From assembly GCA_027886175.1 (NCBI GenBank), contig JAJNNQ010000018.1, forward strand, positions 18,891,001 to 18,955,000: a stretch of 64,000 nucleotides of DNA, in the 5' to 3' direction. The notes beneath the pieces were generated by a model. It did no database searches, had not been told where the DNA came from, and was given only the letters and a program-made list of their open reading frames with translations. The position numbers and the translations under genes were made by a program. This stretch comes from Phylloscopus collybita (Eukaryota; Chordata; Aves; Passeriformes; Phylloscopidae). Of the stretch, positions 47,501 through 60,900 are shown one piece after another (positions within the stretch are counted from its first letter, which is position 1; every line of letters starts with the position of its first letter).

Positions 47501-47810
47501 ATATTTAAAGCAGGCTTCAGCATTCTCAGTTCTGCTACTGAAATGCTGTATAAAATTTAGAAGTCAGTAAATCCATCACCCATCTCAGTTTATATATCTA
47601 ATAGTTAGTGTATTAAAATAGTCCCACCTCTTCCTTTCCTTCTGAAGATGAATGAGGTGAAGAACAAACACCACACATCTAAATTGTGATGCAGATTTTG
47701 AGTACAGTGAGCTTCCCGGTCCAATAGTTTTTCACACGAAAAAGAATTGCAACATCCAAAAATGTTGTTGGGTGAACCTCTGAAGAAAGTATAAATTATG
47801 TATTGCTGAT
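44539..47810. other. Intergenic AT-rich unique sequence
   Basis: No gene recognised. An A/C patch (CAAA, CCAAA) lies at about 45396-45440, and a 21-bp tandem repeat of about 2.4 units at 45570-45620 ('tatattcatattycttctac' type). Confidence 0.6.
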
Positions 47811-47833
47811 TTCTTTTTTTTTTTTTTTTTTTT
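47811..47833. repeat. Poly(T) tract
   Basis: A 23-nt T tract with one C (TTC then 20 T), followed by 'attctgcag'. Together they mimic a polypyrimidine tract and 3' splice site (see findings). Confidence 0.93.
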
Positions 47834-50800
47834 ATTCTGCAGGGTGTCAATGCTTTATGGCAGCTATACCGAGATTTCCTTAAGTTTCACAAGACCTTAA
47901 AAAATAATCAGATTCTTTCATTTATGTCACCAGCAAAAATATTGACAATTGTAGACTGTTTGTTTGAGATATCCTGTTACACCAACTGGATTTTATTGTT
48001 TGTTTGCCAAGAACAAACAGTATAGAGGCCTGAATGCTTGATGCATGAACAGTCTTTGGAACTTAACGTGGATATGCACAAAAGATCAAAGCTGCTGCTT
48101 TGCTAAAAATGAATGTCTGTGCCACTGGCTCATTTGTTTCATGATAAAGTCATTCTGGAAAAATCCTGTACTCTGAAAAATTTCAATTAGGTTAATTACA
48201 TTCTGCTTCCCTAAATTTCCCCTGCAGCTTCAGATGGAGACAGTTTTCTTAATTTCCTTTCCTAGCATGTTGAGAGAGTTGCTGTGTTTTGGTAAATAGC
48301 TGCTACATTCCACCCAACATGTGGCTGATCTAATCCCTTTTTCTGCAGCACTTTCACAGTGTGAATTTTGCCTTATTACACTGGAAAACCTTCTGTTTCA
48401 GCAAGAGTAGGGGACAGATTCCCTTGGTGCTTTACGTGTTGGGTGTCATGTAAAGCAGCTGAAGTGAAAACAGGAATCCTGCCCTGAACCCTTTTTCCTG
48501 GATTAAGTGAGTTTAACAGAACAGCTTTCAATGTGTGTTTGTGGTGGCAATGAAGGAACAACACAAGCTCAGTCACAAATTCTGACATGCACTTTCTTCA
48601 ATTTTATCTTTTATTGACAAGCATTTTCTCGTGTCTTTTGCTTCTAAAAAGGAATTAATCTTGATTGTGGCTACAGAAAGTGCAGTCATATTCCTCTCTT
48701 TACTTCTTCAGCTCTCAGTCATATAATTTGACATAGGCCTTACAATCCTCTAAATTTTTTTCTCCTATATCAGTGTCTGGCAAGAACTTGATTTTACCCC
48801 AGAGTATATATTTATCAACTCTCTAAAAAGAGCTGCTAAACCCTCTTTCAACTCTTCTGTCTTAACTTTTTCCTGTGTGTGTTGTGACAACACCTACTCT
48901 ATGCCAGGACTTTTCTTTCTCTACAAACTTCTTTTGTGGGTAATATGATATCACTGGGATCAAGGTTTAGGACAAGTGGAAATAAAGTAGGATTGCACAT
49001 TATCATTCACACAAAAATTTATTATATTTTCACGGGTGCAAACAGCAGTTTCTTAATCCCGAGTGCTGAAGTGAAAAAGTTCCTTTGAACTTTATGTTTC
49101 ATGTATTTAAAAATCTTTATGGTATTAAAAAAAACCCAAAAAATCAGATCTTCTTCCTCAAGCCACTCTATCCTGACTTTAAATAATTATATATTATACT
49201 GGATTTTTTTAATCTGTAAAAACCTATTTCAATAGTAATAATGCAGGTAGACTTTTACTTAAAAAAAAAAAAAAATCAAAAATATGATAGAAAACATAGT
49301 CTGAGATGCATCATAATATATGATAGATTAGTAAGAATTTTAGATTTTTTGACAGATGAAATTTCCAGGTTATATTAGTAAATACTCAAAATATCAACTT
49401 ATACATGGTGACAGAGAGTAATATGATTTGATTATTTCTGCAATGTAGTGACCACCGCATCTTGCCAAACTTCCAAACACAACACTTAAGGTATTTTGGG
49501 AGGTTCAAATACAGCAGTTCAGATATCAGATGTTTTCCTTTGAATTTAAAATGTAGGGGCATAGTTACACACTTATATGAGCAAAGATTAATGTCTCTAC
49601 TATTTTTCCTTTTTTTTTTTTCTTCTTTTTTTCTTTCTTTCACTTGAAACGCACTTAATCAAACATTTGTGGTTTTTTTGAGTTATAGATCACAACCACA
49701 TCTGACATTTTCCCTAGTACCACACCCTGTTAATCATGACTACAACTAAAGCTGTTGAATAGTCACATTTGGATTGTTTCATTTGAAGACCACTGAGAGT
49801 GAGAAAAGGATGAGGTACATACACTACAATATTGAAACTTACAGTAAAAGGAAACATTTCTGAGCACTTAGGTCCATATATTCAAAAACAATTAAACTTT
49901 GCAATCACCTACTTTATCTGAGTCTTATCAGGAACTAGAATTTACATTTTATCTGCTAAAGGAAAACAATTGCAATGAATGGGGGTAGTGTGTTTAATGC
50001 AACCAGTCTATCATATTTTGTTTGGAACTTGAAATTTATCTCTTAGCTCAATAACTGAGCATGGGTCACAGATGTTACAGAGCACCAGAGACAATTAGCT
50101 GTCCTAGCATGAGTTCTGAATGAAAATTAAACCTGTAGTACACTTGCTGTTGTTTATCCTGTTAATGAACACACTTCTCTACTTTTTCTTGGCTTCTTAA
50201 TCTCAATCTACAAGATAATCAATTTAACCAGCAGTATTTGCCTTTTTAGGTAGAAAACTTGTGAAGCTTATAAGAAAACTATGCATGGAAAATTAGGGTT
50301 TTAAAAAAAGGAAAAGTGGTAAAAAATTAGTATTAAAAATTCTCATTCCATTTTCCCCTTTGTTCTGCAGGACAAGAGACAGCAGAGTTTGCTTTTCAGC
50401 AAGGGTCATCACATATAGTATCTTCTGTGTGCTGTTTTGATGAAGCATAAAGAATTTTTGCACAGTAGAAGAAAACAGGAATATAGGATTCTCTTAATCT
50501 CAAATGAAAATGATGAAACATTGCTTGCAAAATTCTGCAGATAATGTATGTTCATTATTTTTGTTTTTAACACATCAAAGAGTGCCCTAAGAACACTCTT
50601 CATTTCATATATATCCATTAACTCTCTGCCGCAATTATTGACTAAGCAAAAAAATAAAAAGAAAAGTTTTGCCTCAAATTTTGATTGGTATAACAGGAAA
50701 ATGGTACTGTCTGGCAATCAGATATGCTCAAGTGTAAATGCATACTACAAAATAGTAGCAATAGGCAAACAAGTCTGGAAATACATGAGTCAGATTCACA

Positions 50801-51168
50801 TGTGCACAGATGAAAGTCAAAAAGCTGAGAGATGAAAATCAACTGAGAAGATTAAGAAAAAGAGAACATTTAGAAAAATAAGGAGAAACAGGCCTTTATC
50901 TCTCCTCCCGTTTTTTTCTTTTTTTAGACGTTGTACTTATCATGCTGTATCTTTATTTTTACTGCTCACTGTAAAAACATGTTCATCCAGTGCCCTCAGA
51001 ATAATTATATATATATACTAAATAACATTTCTGTCAATTATCCTTGTGTTCCAACTCAGTCCTCATCAGTGTAAATACAACAAACAAGTTCATTAATCTC
51101 ATGAAAATTTCCCCTGGAGGATCCTAAACTATGAACTATGGGGGGCTGGATGACCTGTATCTCGATGT
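47834..51168. other. Intergenic AT-rich unique sequence
   Basis: No gene recognised. Short A runs (about 49261-49275) and T-rich runs (about 49610-49640). Open frames up to 102 codons without domain signatures. Confidence 0.6.
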
Positions 51169-51240
51169 TCACAGAATCCTAGAATCTTAGAATAACCTGG
51201 ATTGAAAGGGACCCACACGGATCACCGAGTCCAGCTTCTT
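51169..51240 (-). mobile_element. CR1 LINE 3' end, minus strand
   Basis: 'cacagaatcctagaatctta' (51170), 'aacctggattgaaagggacc' (51193) and 'cggatcaccgagtccagctt' (51219) are the reverse complement of a CR1 3' terminus ('tcatagaatcatagaatggt', 'ggttggaagggacc', 'gatcatcgagtccaac'). Only about 70 bp survive. Confidence 0.9.
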
Positions 51241-54200
51241 AAGAGAAAGAGTAAAATGGGTTCTGAGGAAAATGTAGAGTGGGTAGGATGTGATACTGAG
51301 GATTAACTGATTGGATTATGGCACACTGCCAAATAAACTCCTGACACAAGTGACAATTTTTCAGCCATTGGTCCAGGGAAACTGAGACAACTTGGATGCC
51401 TATCAGAGCCTAAAATCTTTCTACATATTTTTCCATGAAATGAGTAGGATCAATTTAATATGAAATAAGGAGCACTGAAACAACCACTCCACTGTTTCCA
51501 AATTGTTCTTTTCTATCTTGAAAGCAAACAAAAACTAGGTGGCTTTTTTTTTTTTTTTTTTTCTCTGAGAGTAAGGCCATGTTTAAAGAATATACTTTTT
51601 TATTTCTTTAAAATTTCTTTTCAGACTTCCTTATAATTGCCATCAGCTTCATAAAGGAAATCATATTGTTATATTGATTAACAGTGGTTGCATTTTCCAA
51701 TTATTTCTATAATGAGTTTAGTAGCAATGACCCAGAAAATGGACAAAGACCTTACTTCAGATTAATGTTGATTTGATGTAAACTGTTATTTTTTCCCTTC
51801 TCACCAGCAAATGATGATGATAGACCCCCACTGTTAATTAATCAAAACTTCTCAAAATAGAGTTCGCCAGGTGGAAATAATTAGCAGTTAATTGTATCCT
51901 GTTTATTACTCCTCAGAGATGTAAACAACAGTCTGGTTTTATTTGACAGCATTAGCTAAAAAGACCTTTAATAAATAAATCAGTGTCACAAATGTAGTTA
52001 TGGTATGAATACTTGTGGTTGTGCATTTGTTTCATGAGACTATTCAAAACACAAAGAGCAATATTCCCTCCAGAAAAGCAACGTTTCAGCAGGTGCAAAC
52101 ATTTGCCATTTGTTTCATATGCAAAATTTCTTTTTGCTGGTTGTTTCTTGACTGAATAGCTGAGTGGCAGAAAAACATGAGCAAAGTGTTTTAATGTGTA
52201 ATCACACATAAATAAGAAAGAGGCTTTTTCTTTTTTGCACTTTGATGGCTACAGAGCTTTTGTGGTTCAGACAAAATGCTCTACTTGGGCAGAGTAGGAA
52301 TTTATTAACAGATGGATTGCTATCATGATGGTAATGGTGATAATGGTGATTACCTTTTTTTGGAGTTAGTGGTCAAACATCACTTAGGTGCCCAAATCCT
52401 GTTATGAATTTACATCCACAGATGAGGCACCTTACCCAATTCAGAGGAAACTTTAGAATCTAGATTGTTGTTATATTTAAAGTAAAATAGATTAACCATC
52501 AGATTAATAAATGAGGTTGTTTGTTAGCTTGCTTTTTCAAAACAAAGGCGAGAGAGAAAATAGCAAAAACGTTGCAGTCAGATTAAGATAACCAGCAATC
52601 ACCAAGCTGCAGTTTATTTCAAAATAAATAAAAGTGTGTTGTTCTTTAAAACCACTAACTGAGATCCATTCCCCTTAAAGCTTGGTTTGATCCTCAGATG
52701 AAATGTGGTTGTGGCTTCTGGTCAGGCTATAGCCAAATTTTAAATTCAAAATCTTTTACCAAACTTTTATTCCAGGGGCTCCTTCCTTGATCTCAGGACT
52801 GATGGCCACAGAAAACAAAAAGCAATATTGCTTCATTTCCACTGTGCTAGTATTTCACAGACAGCACTTTAGTTTTCCCAGTTTGTACAACAAACTATAA
52901 TTTCTAAAACATGAGTGTGAAAACTAAAAAAGAATTAGACTTTGACAATTTTACTGCAAATAGTATGGATCTTGTCTGCTTGACTTTTATGATTGTTCAT
53001 ATGATAAATGTATTGAAATAATGGTGACCACAGTTTTAGTATCTTTAAAACTCTACAAATTTTATTAATTAAATAATAGTAATAATAATAAAAAGGTTTA
53101 TATTTTGCATGTTGTACATGCAAATTAGAGGAGAAATTTCCAATGCTGCAAACTCTGTCATATCCTTGCCATGTGGAGAAAGCAGTTGATATGATCAGAA
53201 AAATACAATCAAACATTAAAATATTTCTTTGTGTTTTTAAGCTGTCACATTTAATTCCAGACAACTACATTGTTTTCTTCAAGACCTGACCTTGCAGTCA
53301 AATAGCTGCCTGGTGCTGGCATTATTTTCTCTCTGATGTCATTAGACAAGGTTCATTGACTTATTTCTTTTTTCAGTGTGACAATTTAATATTTGATTTC
53401 ATTTTTACTTATAAAGAAAAATGCACACACTTGTGCTTTCTTTATCAAACATTACAGTAAAAACAAAACTATAAACTTCAGCTACCACTTAAAGAACTCA
53501 ATTTTCAGGTGGGGATAAGTAGTGTCAGGGCTAGGTCAGGACTCTGTAAGAGGGAGATTTACAGTGCTTTGCCCTTCTGGATGAAGGCAGTCAACTTTTG
53601 GCTCAAGATTAATCTAGAAAATTAAAAACACTATGGCCCTGTCTAGACATATTCTTTTATATAATAATTCTTGTTCACTCTTCAGATTGGAGTTTTTCCT
53701 GCCATTTTGTCTGTCAGGACAAAATTTTATTGAACTTTCTCTGCCATTTATGCCATTCATTATTTTAAAAAGACATTTGAAAAAAACCTCCTTTTTTAAG
53801 AAAGAATATATTTCTCTATTGAAAAGTCCATAGTTCTTCTATATAGACGGGGTAGCATTCATGAAATAGATCAGTCTGAAGTCCCTAAAATTAATTTATA
53901 TATTTTTTTCTTGAATGTGATATTTTGTGGGTTATTTTTAGCTTTACCATTTCCAAAAAAGGCCATTTATCACTATTTTCTTTGGATTTCTGTTTATGAC
54001 ATTGAAATGTCCCGGCTGTAATCAGGTATTAGTAGTACAAGTAGCTACAGGACTGTTTTCTTAGTGCTGTTTTTTAGATAGGAGGGAGTGACAGCAGATT
54101 ACTATGTTTTTATATGTGTGTATGCTTCTGTACACACCTACAAACTCCCATACACAAGCTCATGCACACACACACACATATAAACTGATAAGGTTAGAAT

Positions 54201-55424
54201 TTCATCTCTAGTTTTGTGCTCAAAATCTAAGACATCAGCCCCCTTCTGTGGAAATTAGTGTGTGAAGCTCTCACAGTACTTCATTTTATTTGTCAGCCTA
54301 AATTTAGCATAGATAATGCTGAAATATATACCAAAAGCTGTTTTAAAAAGCGTGACTGGTGTCTAAGTGATACAGGTCTATATAATTCCCTGTAATGGCA
54401 TTCCATATGATAATTTAATAATAAGATTACTCCAGGTTTATTATTTTCTCCTTGATTTTTCTTTCTCATTTTATGCTTTCATCAGTCTCAGCCAGAGAGA
54501 AGGAACAGAAAACCCATGTGGATTTGCAAGCTTTACTTTTTGGATTAAACCAAAACATGTAATATTCAAATAGCATTTTTTTCAGCCTTAGAATTACAGA
54601 CCTTGAAATTGGAACTGATTTTACTCTTTCCTAAAATAATATTTTTATGAGTGAAATTGGTAGAGCAGCACTCAAGGGGAGAAGAGGGAAAATGGACTTG
54701 GCCGCTGCTACAGGGGAGTTTGAAGTTTTTCTTGGAGAATAAAGGAGAGCTTTACTGCAAACATCCACAAAAGGGAGTTTTTGTTCTGCAGAACATGTTC
54801 TTCCTACCCTCCTTCTTGCCTGAGTTTTCTCCTCCTCTTCTACTAAACTGGAAAAAAATAAAAAAGCTTAATTTTTTTTAAGGATACAGCTGACCAGTTT
54901 TAAACATTGGCATTGACATTAGCTGAATAAATGGAAACCTTTTCCCTTTATATGCACGCTAATAACATAAAACATTTTATATGGAGTTTTCTGAAACTTG
55001 CAGAGGTGATAGGTAACATATTCCATGCTTAACAGGTAAGAAACTGAAACAAAGGACCAAGGTTAGTCTACATGCTGATAAGAGTCTGTACCCTTATACT
55101 TTTCATCTATCAGGCAGTGTGCAGGAAAGAGCAAATGAGTTATCCCAGAATATTGTTCAGGGAAGATTCTGTATGAGTTATTGATCAAATGTTATTCTGT
55201 TTCATATTAAAAATATATACATATATTCTATTTTATAAATAATCAAAAAACTCCACAAAAATGGCAGAACTTTCCATGGCAGTGTAAAGGGCTCAAAATC
55301 ATTCACCAACTTCTGTCAGCTTTACAACAGATTTCAGTGTTGTATCATTTTTGGAAATTGGAAAAGAAATGCTGCCTTCTATGAAGTTAAGAGAAGCCTT
55401 TGTGTTCCTGCTGGTAGAAAGCAG
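51241..55424. other. Intergenic AT-rich sequence
   Basis: No gene recognised. A T run lies at 51544-51562 and a short (CA)7 at about 54164-54178. A candidate conserved element lies at 51790-51925. A faint MIR-like match ('gcttaacaggtaagaaactg' and following) occurs near 55028-55070, but is too weak to annotate. Confidence 0.6.
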
Positions 55425-55600
55425 GGAAGCACTCACAGGACCAAGCCTGACAGTGTTCGAGAAGTGTTTGGACAATATTCTCATCCCAAGGCAGATGGTG
55501 TGACCCTTGGGGTGTCTGTACGGTGCAAGGAACTGGACTTCAATGATCCTTGTGGGTCCCTTCCAACTCAAGATATTCCATGTTCCTCTGATTCAATTAT
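55425..55600 (+). mobile_element. CR1 LINE 3' end, plus strand
   Basis: Matches the CR1 subtype whose tail reads 'gttggactcgatgatccttgtgggtcccttccaactcaggatattctatgattc'. Here the blocks are 'gaagtgtttggacaatattc' (55461), 'aactggacttcaatgatcct' (55531), 'tgtgggtcccttccaactca' (55550) and 'agatattccatgttcctctg' (55570). The open frames at 55299-55571 and 55464-55652 are remnants of it. 5'-truncated; moderate divergence. Confidence 0.88.
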
Positions 55601-57241
55601 GCAAAAATCTGTGACAGTAATATCCAATAAAATAACCAGCTTCAGTAACTGAGCATTGGTTACTTTATATTTACTTAGTCCAAATCCTTTGGACTAAAAC
55701 ACCTCAGTATATACATACAAATCACTGGATGAATGAACAAACAAATGAAAAAATACTCTTGCCACATTTGACAGAGCAAATGGATTCATTATACTTTAGC
55801 TGAGAGTTATTTTGCTTGTGCAAAAGTAACAGAGTGATAAGCTTTTGCCAAAGTGTAAGTAAATTCAGCAGATGAGTCAGCTGTTTCAATTACACTGGAA
55901 ACACACCAAAAGAAGTGAAGAAGAAGGAAGTTTTTCCCTGTGAAGCACAGAATTGGTTGCTGTGTGCCTGTGTGCTCCTCCATGGCCTTAGCATGTCTCC
56001 TTCAAAAGCCATGGAATTCCAGTAGGTAACAAGAGGTCAGGAGGTGAATTGACATGAGGGTTCATAGACATAACTCATCAACACCAAGTGAAGTGTATTT
56101 TGTGTGAGTTTTGTAAATAGATAAAGAGTGGTAGATTTTAAGCTATTTTTACCCTTCTCTAAACATCAGGAGAAAATAGTTGGTGAGAAAATGTACTCTG
56201 ACTCCAAAAGCTGAAAGATGTTGGGGTAGGAGGGCAAGAAGTCAAAGACGCTTCATCATCAAAGTGGTGTCAAAGCTAGAGAAGGAAACCTTATGTGAAG
56301 GGTGAAACAGAAATTGTTTTTGGTCAGATGAAGTAAGAAAAGAGTAGTCAGAAGACATCTGGTGATACAGCATGTTGCTTTCTCATAGCTCTGAGTAAGC
56401 CCTTCAAAATATTAGCTAGATCTGTATCAATATCTAAAATATCAAACTGCACCTCCGTGCATCCTGGTTATTTCTTTATTTTGGCCTGACAAATTTCTGT
56501 GCCTGGTAAAAAGTGAATTTGGCAGGGTTCTTGGGTATCTAGCATTGATGCAGAAACCATTTCAGTAGCTCCAATGAAAACAGCAGATGTCTGAAAGTCC
56601 TGGGGAAATGACCTTTCTCTGTGGGTATCTTGGACATGCCGACCTCACCACATGTGTGATGTAGAGTTCAGAGCCTTTTCAGACACTGCAGCCTATCCAG
56701 AATACCCCTGCCACCTGTGCAGATCCACACCATATTCTTTCCCAAAGAACAGAAAATCTTTTTCTAGGAAAAAGATAAAGAAATTTTATGAAAGAGAAAC
56801 AACAAAATAAAAAACAGGTGTTCAATTAAATTTAAAGTTCAATAAAAATTTGGGGTGAGGGAGTAGAGAGCTGATTGGGGAAAAAAATGTTTAATCGCCA
56901 TTAATTAATCAATTTTAGTTAAACAACATTTCTATCAACCTCACTGTGCAGTGGACTGTGTTGAATGAGACAGTGGCTTAGCTCACAGATGTGAAGCTCT
57001 GTCTCCATCACATTGAAAAAGGGAGCCTGTCAAACAGGCAGAGTTTGGTTGTCTCAGAAGAGAGAACTCAGTAATAAGGTGATCTTGAGCACATCTCATG
57101 TGAGCTGTTCTGGTAAGAAAGCTGGTGGAGAGGCTTACATTACTTTTTCTATGCTGTAAATGCTCTTACTTATTCTTCCCCAAAGCTTTATCAATCTTGG
57201 ATTTTTGCTGAATCATAAATCTGTTATAAAGGAGAAAAGTG
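55601..57241. other. Intergenic sequence, unique
   Basis: No gene or named repeat. 56560-56750 is somewhat GC-richer. Confidence 0.6.
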
Positions 57242-57280
57242 AAAAAAAAAAAAAAAAGAAAGAAAGGAAAGAAAGGGGAA
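57242..57280. repeat. Poly(A) and GAAA-rich tract
   Basis: 16 A residues then (GAAA)n with one GG interruption. Pure purine except at the edges. Resembles a decayed retroposon tail. Confidence 0.9.
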
Positions 57281-57784
57281 TAATATATTAATAAGAGAAA
57301 GAAATTCAGTAGAGTTAAAAATTCAAATCTGAGTTACAGGTAGTTAAAACTCTAATTAAAGTGCAGTTGATTTGTAATCATTATCCAATCCTATAACCGT
57401 AGAGATATAAACTATATTTTGATGAAATGGAGGATGAAACCTTGAAAATATCAATTTGTGACTTTATTAAATTCATAAAACAACTGTTAAATAAAATTAT
57501 GGAAAGCAAAAAATACATGGAGGCCTCAAGTTTTCTTACACAGAAAGAAGTTGAATGTGGTTCCTTCTTTTAGTTGCCTAAAATGGGTGGGGCTTTGAAT
57601 TACATATTTTACCTGAAAAAATATAGGAGTACTCCTTTTATGATTCATTTGCCTTGAGAGTCTACTAGCTCCTTCATTATACAGACTGGGCTTGGTAGTG
57701 CTAGAGGAAAGAAGCCAAAGTCAACAGGATATGGATTTAACAGCTCCAGTGCTCAAAACAGAGTCATCCGTTACCAACACAATT

Positions 57785-57996
57785 TTTAAAAATTGCTTAA
57801 ATAGCCCAATGTGTATCATAGTCCCATTTGCAATAATTTTAACCTGCAGAATGACAGGTTATGTGGATTTTCACATGCTAATTTAGCAGTTCAATTTAAA
57901 AATAACTGAATAGCCCAGTGTGTATCCTTGTTTAGTTCCCCAGCAACTTAACTTACACTGACAAGTTATGCGGGTTTCACCAAACTTATTTACCAC
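57785..57996. repeat. Diverged tandem duplication, unit about 110 bp
   Basis: Copy 1 (about 57785-57887) and copy 2 (about 57895-57996) align in order: 'aaatagcccaatgtgtatc' against 'gaatagcccagtgtgtatc', 'aatgacaggttatgtggatt' against 'actgacaagttatgcgggtt', and 'tcacatgctaatttagca' against 'tcaccaaacttatttacca'. The arrangement shows an old local duplication. The frame at 57692-57886 is not evidence of a gene. Confidence 0.75.
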
Positions 57997-60900
57997 CTAA
58001 AATCAAAATGTATCTACCATAGTAGCTCCTGTATCAAATTACATGCACAATGTGCTTCTTGTAACACTCAATAAATGAGCTCATATGTGTCCCATAAACC
58101 TTCACTTGTTTGCCAAGACTGAAGAAAAAGAGAAGTAGTGCAGAAACTGATCCTTAACATTAATATTAACAAAAGGCATAGATAGAAAATTGCAAAAACA
58201 GTTCTAGCCAGCTCCAAGGAGAAATGTACACCAGCATGATCTCATAGCAACAGCACTTTGAATCTCTATAGATTTCTTAATCAGGAGCATCAGAGACTCA
58301 TTCAAAGAAGAGTGTGCAAATATAACCTCATTCATGCAAAATACTTGAATCAAGGAAAAAGAAAGTCTAAAAGCAGGTTGTTTAAAATTAGCCCTTTTTT
58401 TTTTTATTTTTACAAGTTAAATATGTATAAATTAATAATTTAAAAAACTCAAACAAACAAAAACCCCAAACCCCCACCCCCCCAAACAAACAGCAACAAC
58501 AGAAAAATTCATAGCAATTTTTAAGTAATCTTGTCCTAAAATGCTTTTGATAATCAAGCAAACCACTGTTATTTTGTAGGATAGAATGCAGCTAGTGGAA
58601 TTTTTTTTACAACTAGTAGTAATGTCAGAACCCATAATGGCAGTGAAATGATACATAAATTCATTGATCTGAGTGAAAGGAACTGGGTCTCCTTTGAGAT
58701 GAAGAATTTGCTTAAATGGAAAGGAAATAAAGATCTCCATTCTCCTCCTCCCATAAAATGAAAAGGAAAAAATGAAAATAAAAAGTCAAGTGGTAAAATT
58801 TGGCACCATACAGAGTCCCATCTGTTTTTGGACATACATGTTTCTCAGCAACTTTTGGACAGTGAAATGTAGCAGTAACACCAACTCACAAAATGAGCAT
58901 GAAAGCTTGACATAGTCAAACATTCATCTATTATAATTTTAATAGTCTTGGAAATAACAAAGTTCTGTTTGGCTGATTAAATACTGAAATAGTGTTTCTC
59001 TCTAAGCATGGATACTTACTTACCCTATTTTCCCATGAGATATTAGTTACTTTGTTGAAAGATAATTTTCTTAGGAAAATTTTATCATTTCCACCCAGAT
59101 TCCACTTCCTGTAAAAAATTTTCAAGGTCCAGGGTGTATTCTAGTTCCATCAAGACTATGATGTGTGTGTGGATGGAAAACACACAACAAGAATAATTTC
59201 CTTCTAAAATACTCTGTTATTCTGCGAGACTTTCAAGTTAGAACTATGTAAATTAAAAAAAAAAAAAAACCAAAAAAAAGTGAGCATAATAAATAAAAAC
59301 TAATTTTACAGCTAGTATCAGTCTTCATCTATAAATAAATTAGAAAGAAAACTAACTAAAAACCAGACAGATCATGAAAAGGGTGAACACCACGGCCAAA
59401 AAAAGTAAATGCAAGGTTTCAATGTCTTTTCCAAAAATTTTCTCTAGTTGAAGCAAAAATGGCATGCTCCTAATTCTAAAAGAAGCTTGACTCTCCTTTT
59501 CCTGCTGTTGCCTGAAATTGCACTAAAAACAATTTAACTGTTTTTTCACTACTGTAAAATTTAGGAAGAGGAGGCCATAGGAAGATAAGCTGGTTGAAGA
59601 TATTAACAACCTTCAGCTTGCCATCCACTCCTTTGTGAGAAACTCATTCTCCCACACTATTGCCCATGGGGAGATGTGTGTGAACAACACTGCCTAAAAG
59701 CAAATCTGAAATTTTTAGTTAGTGTAGTAACAAGGCTTGAGTTATGCATCTGTTTCTACTTACCCAAAACTTTCCAAGTTGCTGACTGCTCCAGGAAGAG
59801 GTTTCTGAACTGACCTAGAGCTGTGACAGTGGCTGTTACATTTACCTGTCCCTTCTCATTACCCTAGTGCTCCTTCTACCATGGGTTTTTTATTTCAGTG
59901 TTGGATACTATAGATGTAAGTCAAACTTGCACTCAACTCATTCTGAGAGTGTCAGTAAATACACATGAAATTCAGTATCTATGATGATGTATTTAAAGAA
60001 TATTTGCAATCTGTAACCCTTTTCCTGTTAAATATAATTCAGAGCATCTTACTGAATGCACCCTAATTCTTTTTTATGCTACTGTAAGAAAAATAAGGCT
60101 GTACTAAAATCAATAATATAATGTTACTCATTCTATCCTATGCCATTTCATGGCATTCCAAAGTGACATTGAAATACCACTAATGGAACAGTGAACCTAT
60201 TTTTCAATTATACTAATAGTAACAGCTACTGGTTGGAACAATTTGTGAGAAAATTTGGAAAGCACTACTGCAGTTATTAAGCACAGTCACATTCTTTCCA
60301 AGCACCAGTGATGGTAATAATTTAGTTTGATTTGCCCCACAATAATATTTTCCAGATAAGCCATTTTCAAACCAAATGTTTCAAGCTCAGCATTTCTGGA
60401 AATAACAGAAGTGCAGTGCTGATCTTGAAAGACCTGCATAGAGAAGTAGCTCCACGAACAGTTCTTTTAAAAACAGAATGCCCACATGTTAACCTGACTA
60501 CCACCCGGAAATGTGCCCGGGAAGAATGCATTCCAGCGATCATCTTGACTCCATTTTGGGATAATGTTTTCTCCTTCTGGACTAATGTCTCATTCTAGAA
60601 GTATCTGTGGTTCAATAAACACATGTCTCCTAGTTGAAAGGTCAGTGAAAAAACAAGAAATGAGCAGAGTTCAATGCTTTCTGCAGTGGGGGCCAAGTTC
60701 TGGTCCTATCTTTGCTGTTTCTGTGTGGCCATATCAAATCACTTTTCTTGTGCATTGGCTTGCTTATTTTTACGTGCAAAAGGGATTAATGACCTTGCCA
60801 TTTTTTTGTAAAAAAATAATTTTTTTTCATAAAAATAACTATTAGAAAGTTGAATATAATTATTAATAAGTGCAAGGAAGTACCTTGTAGTCACTGGTGC

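Noticed and set aside
55020..55110. Possible second MIR fragment ('gcttaacaggtaagaaactg' and following)
   Set aside because: Only one short block resembles MIR. The following core and tail blocks do not align well enough by eye.
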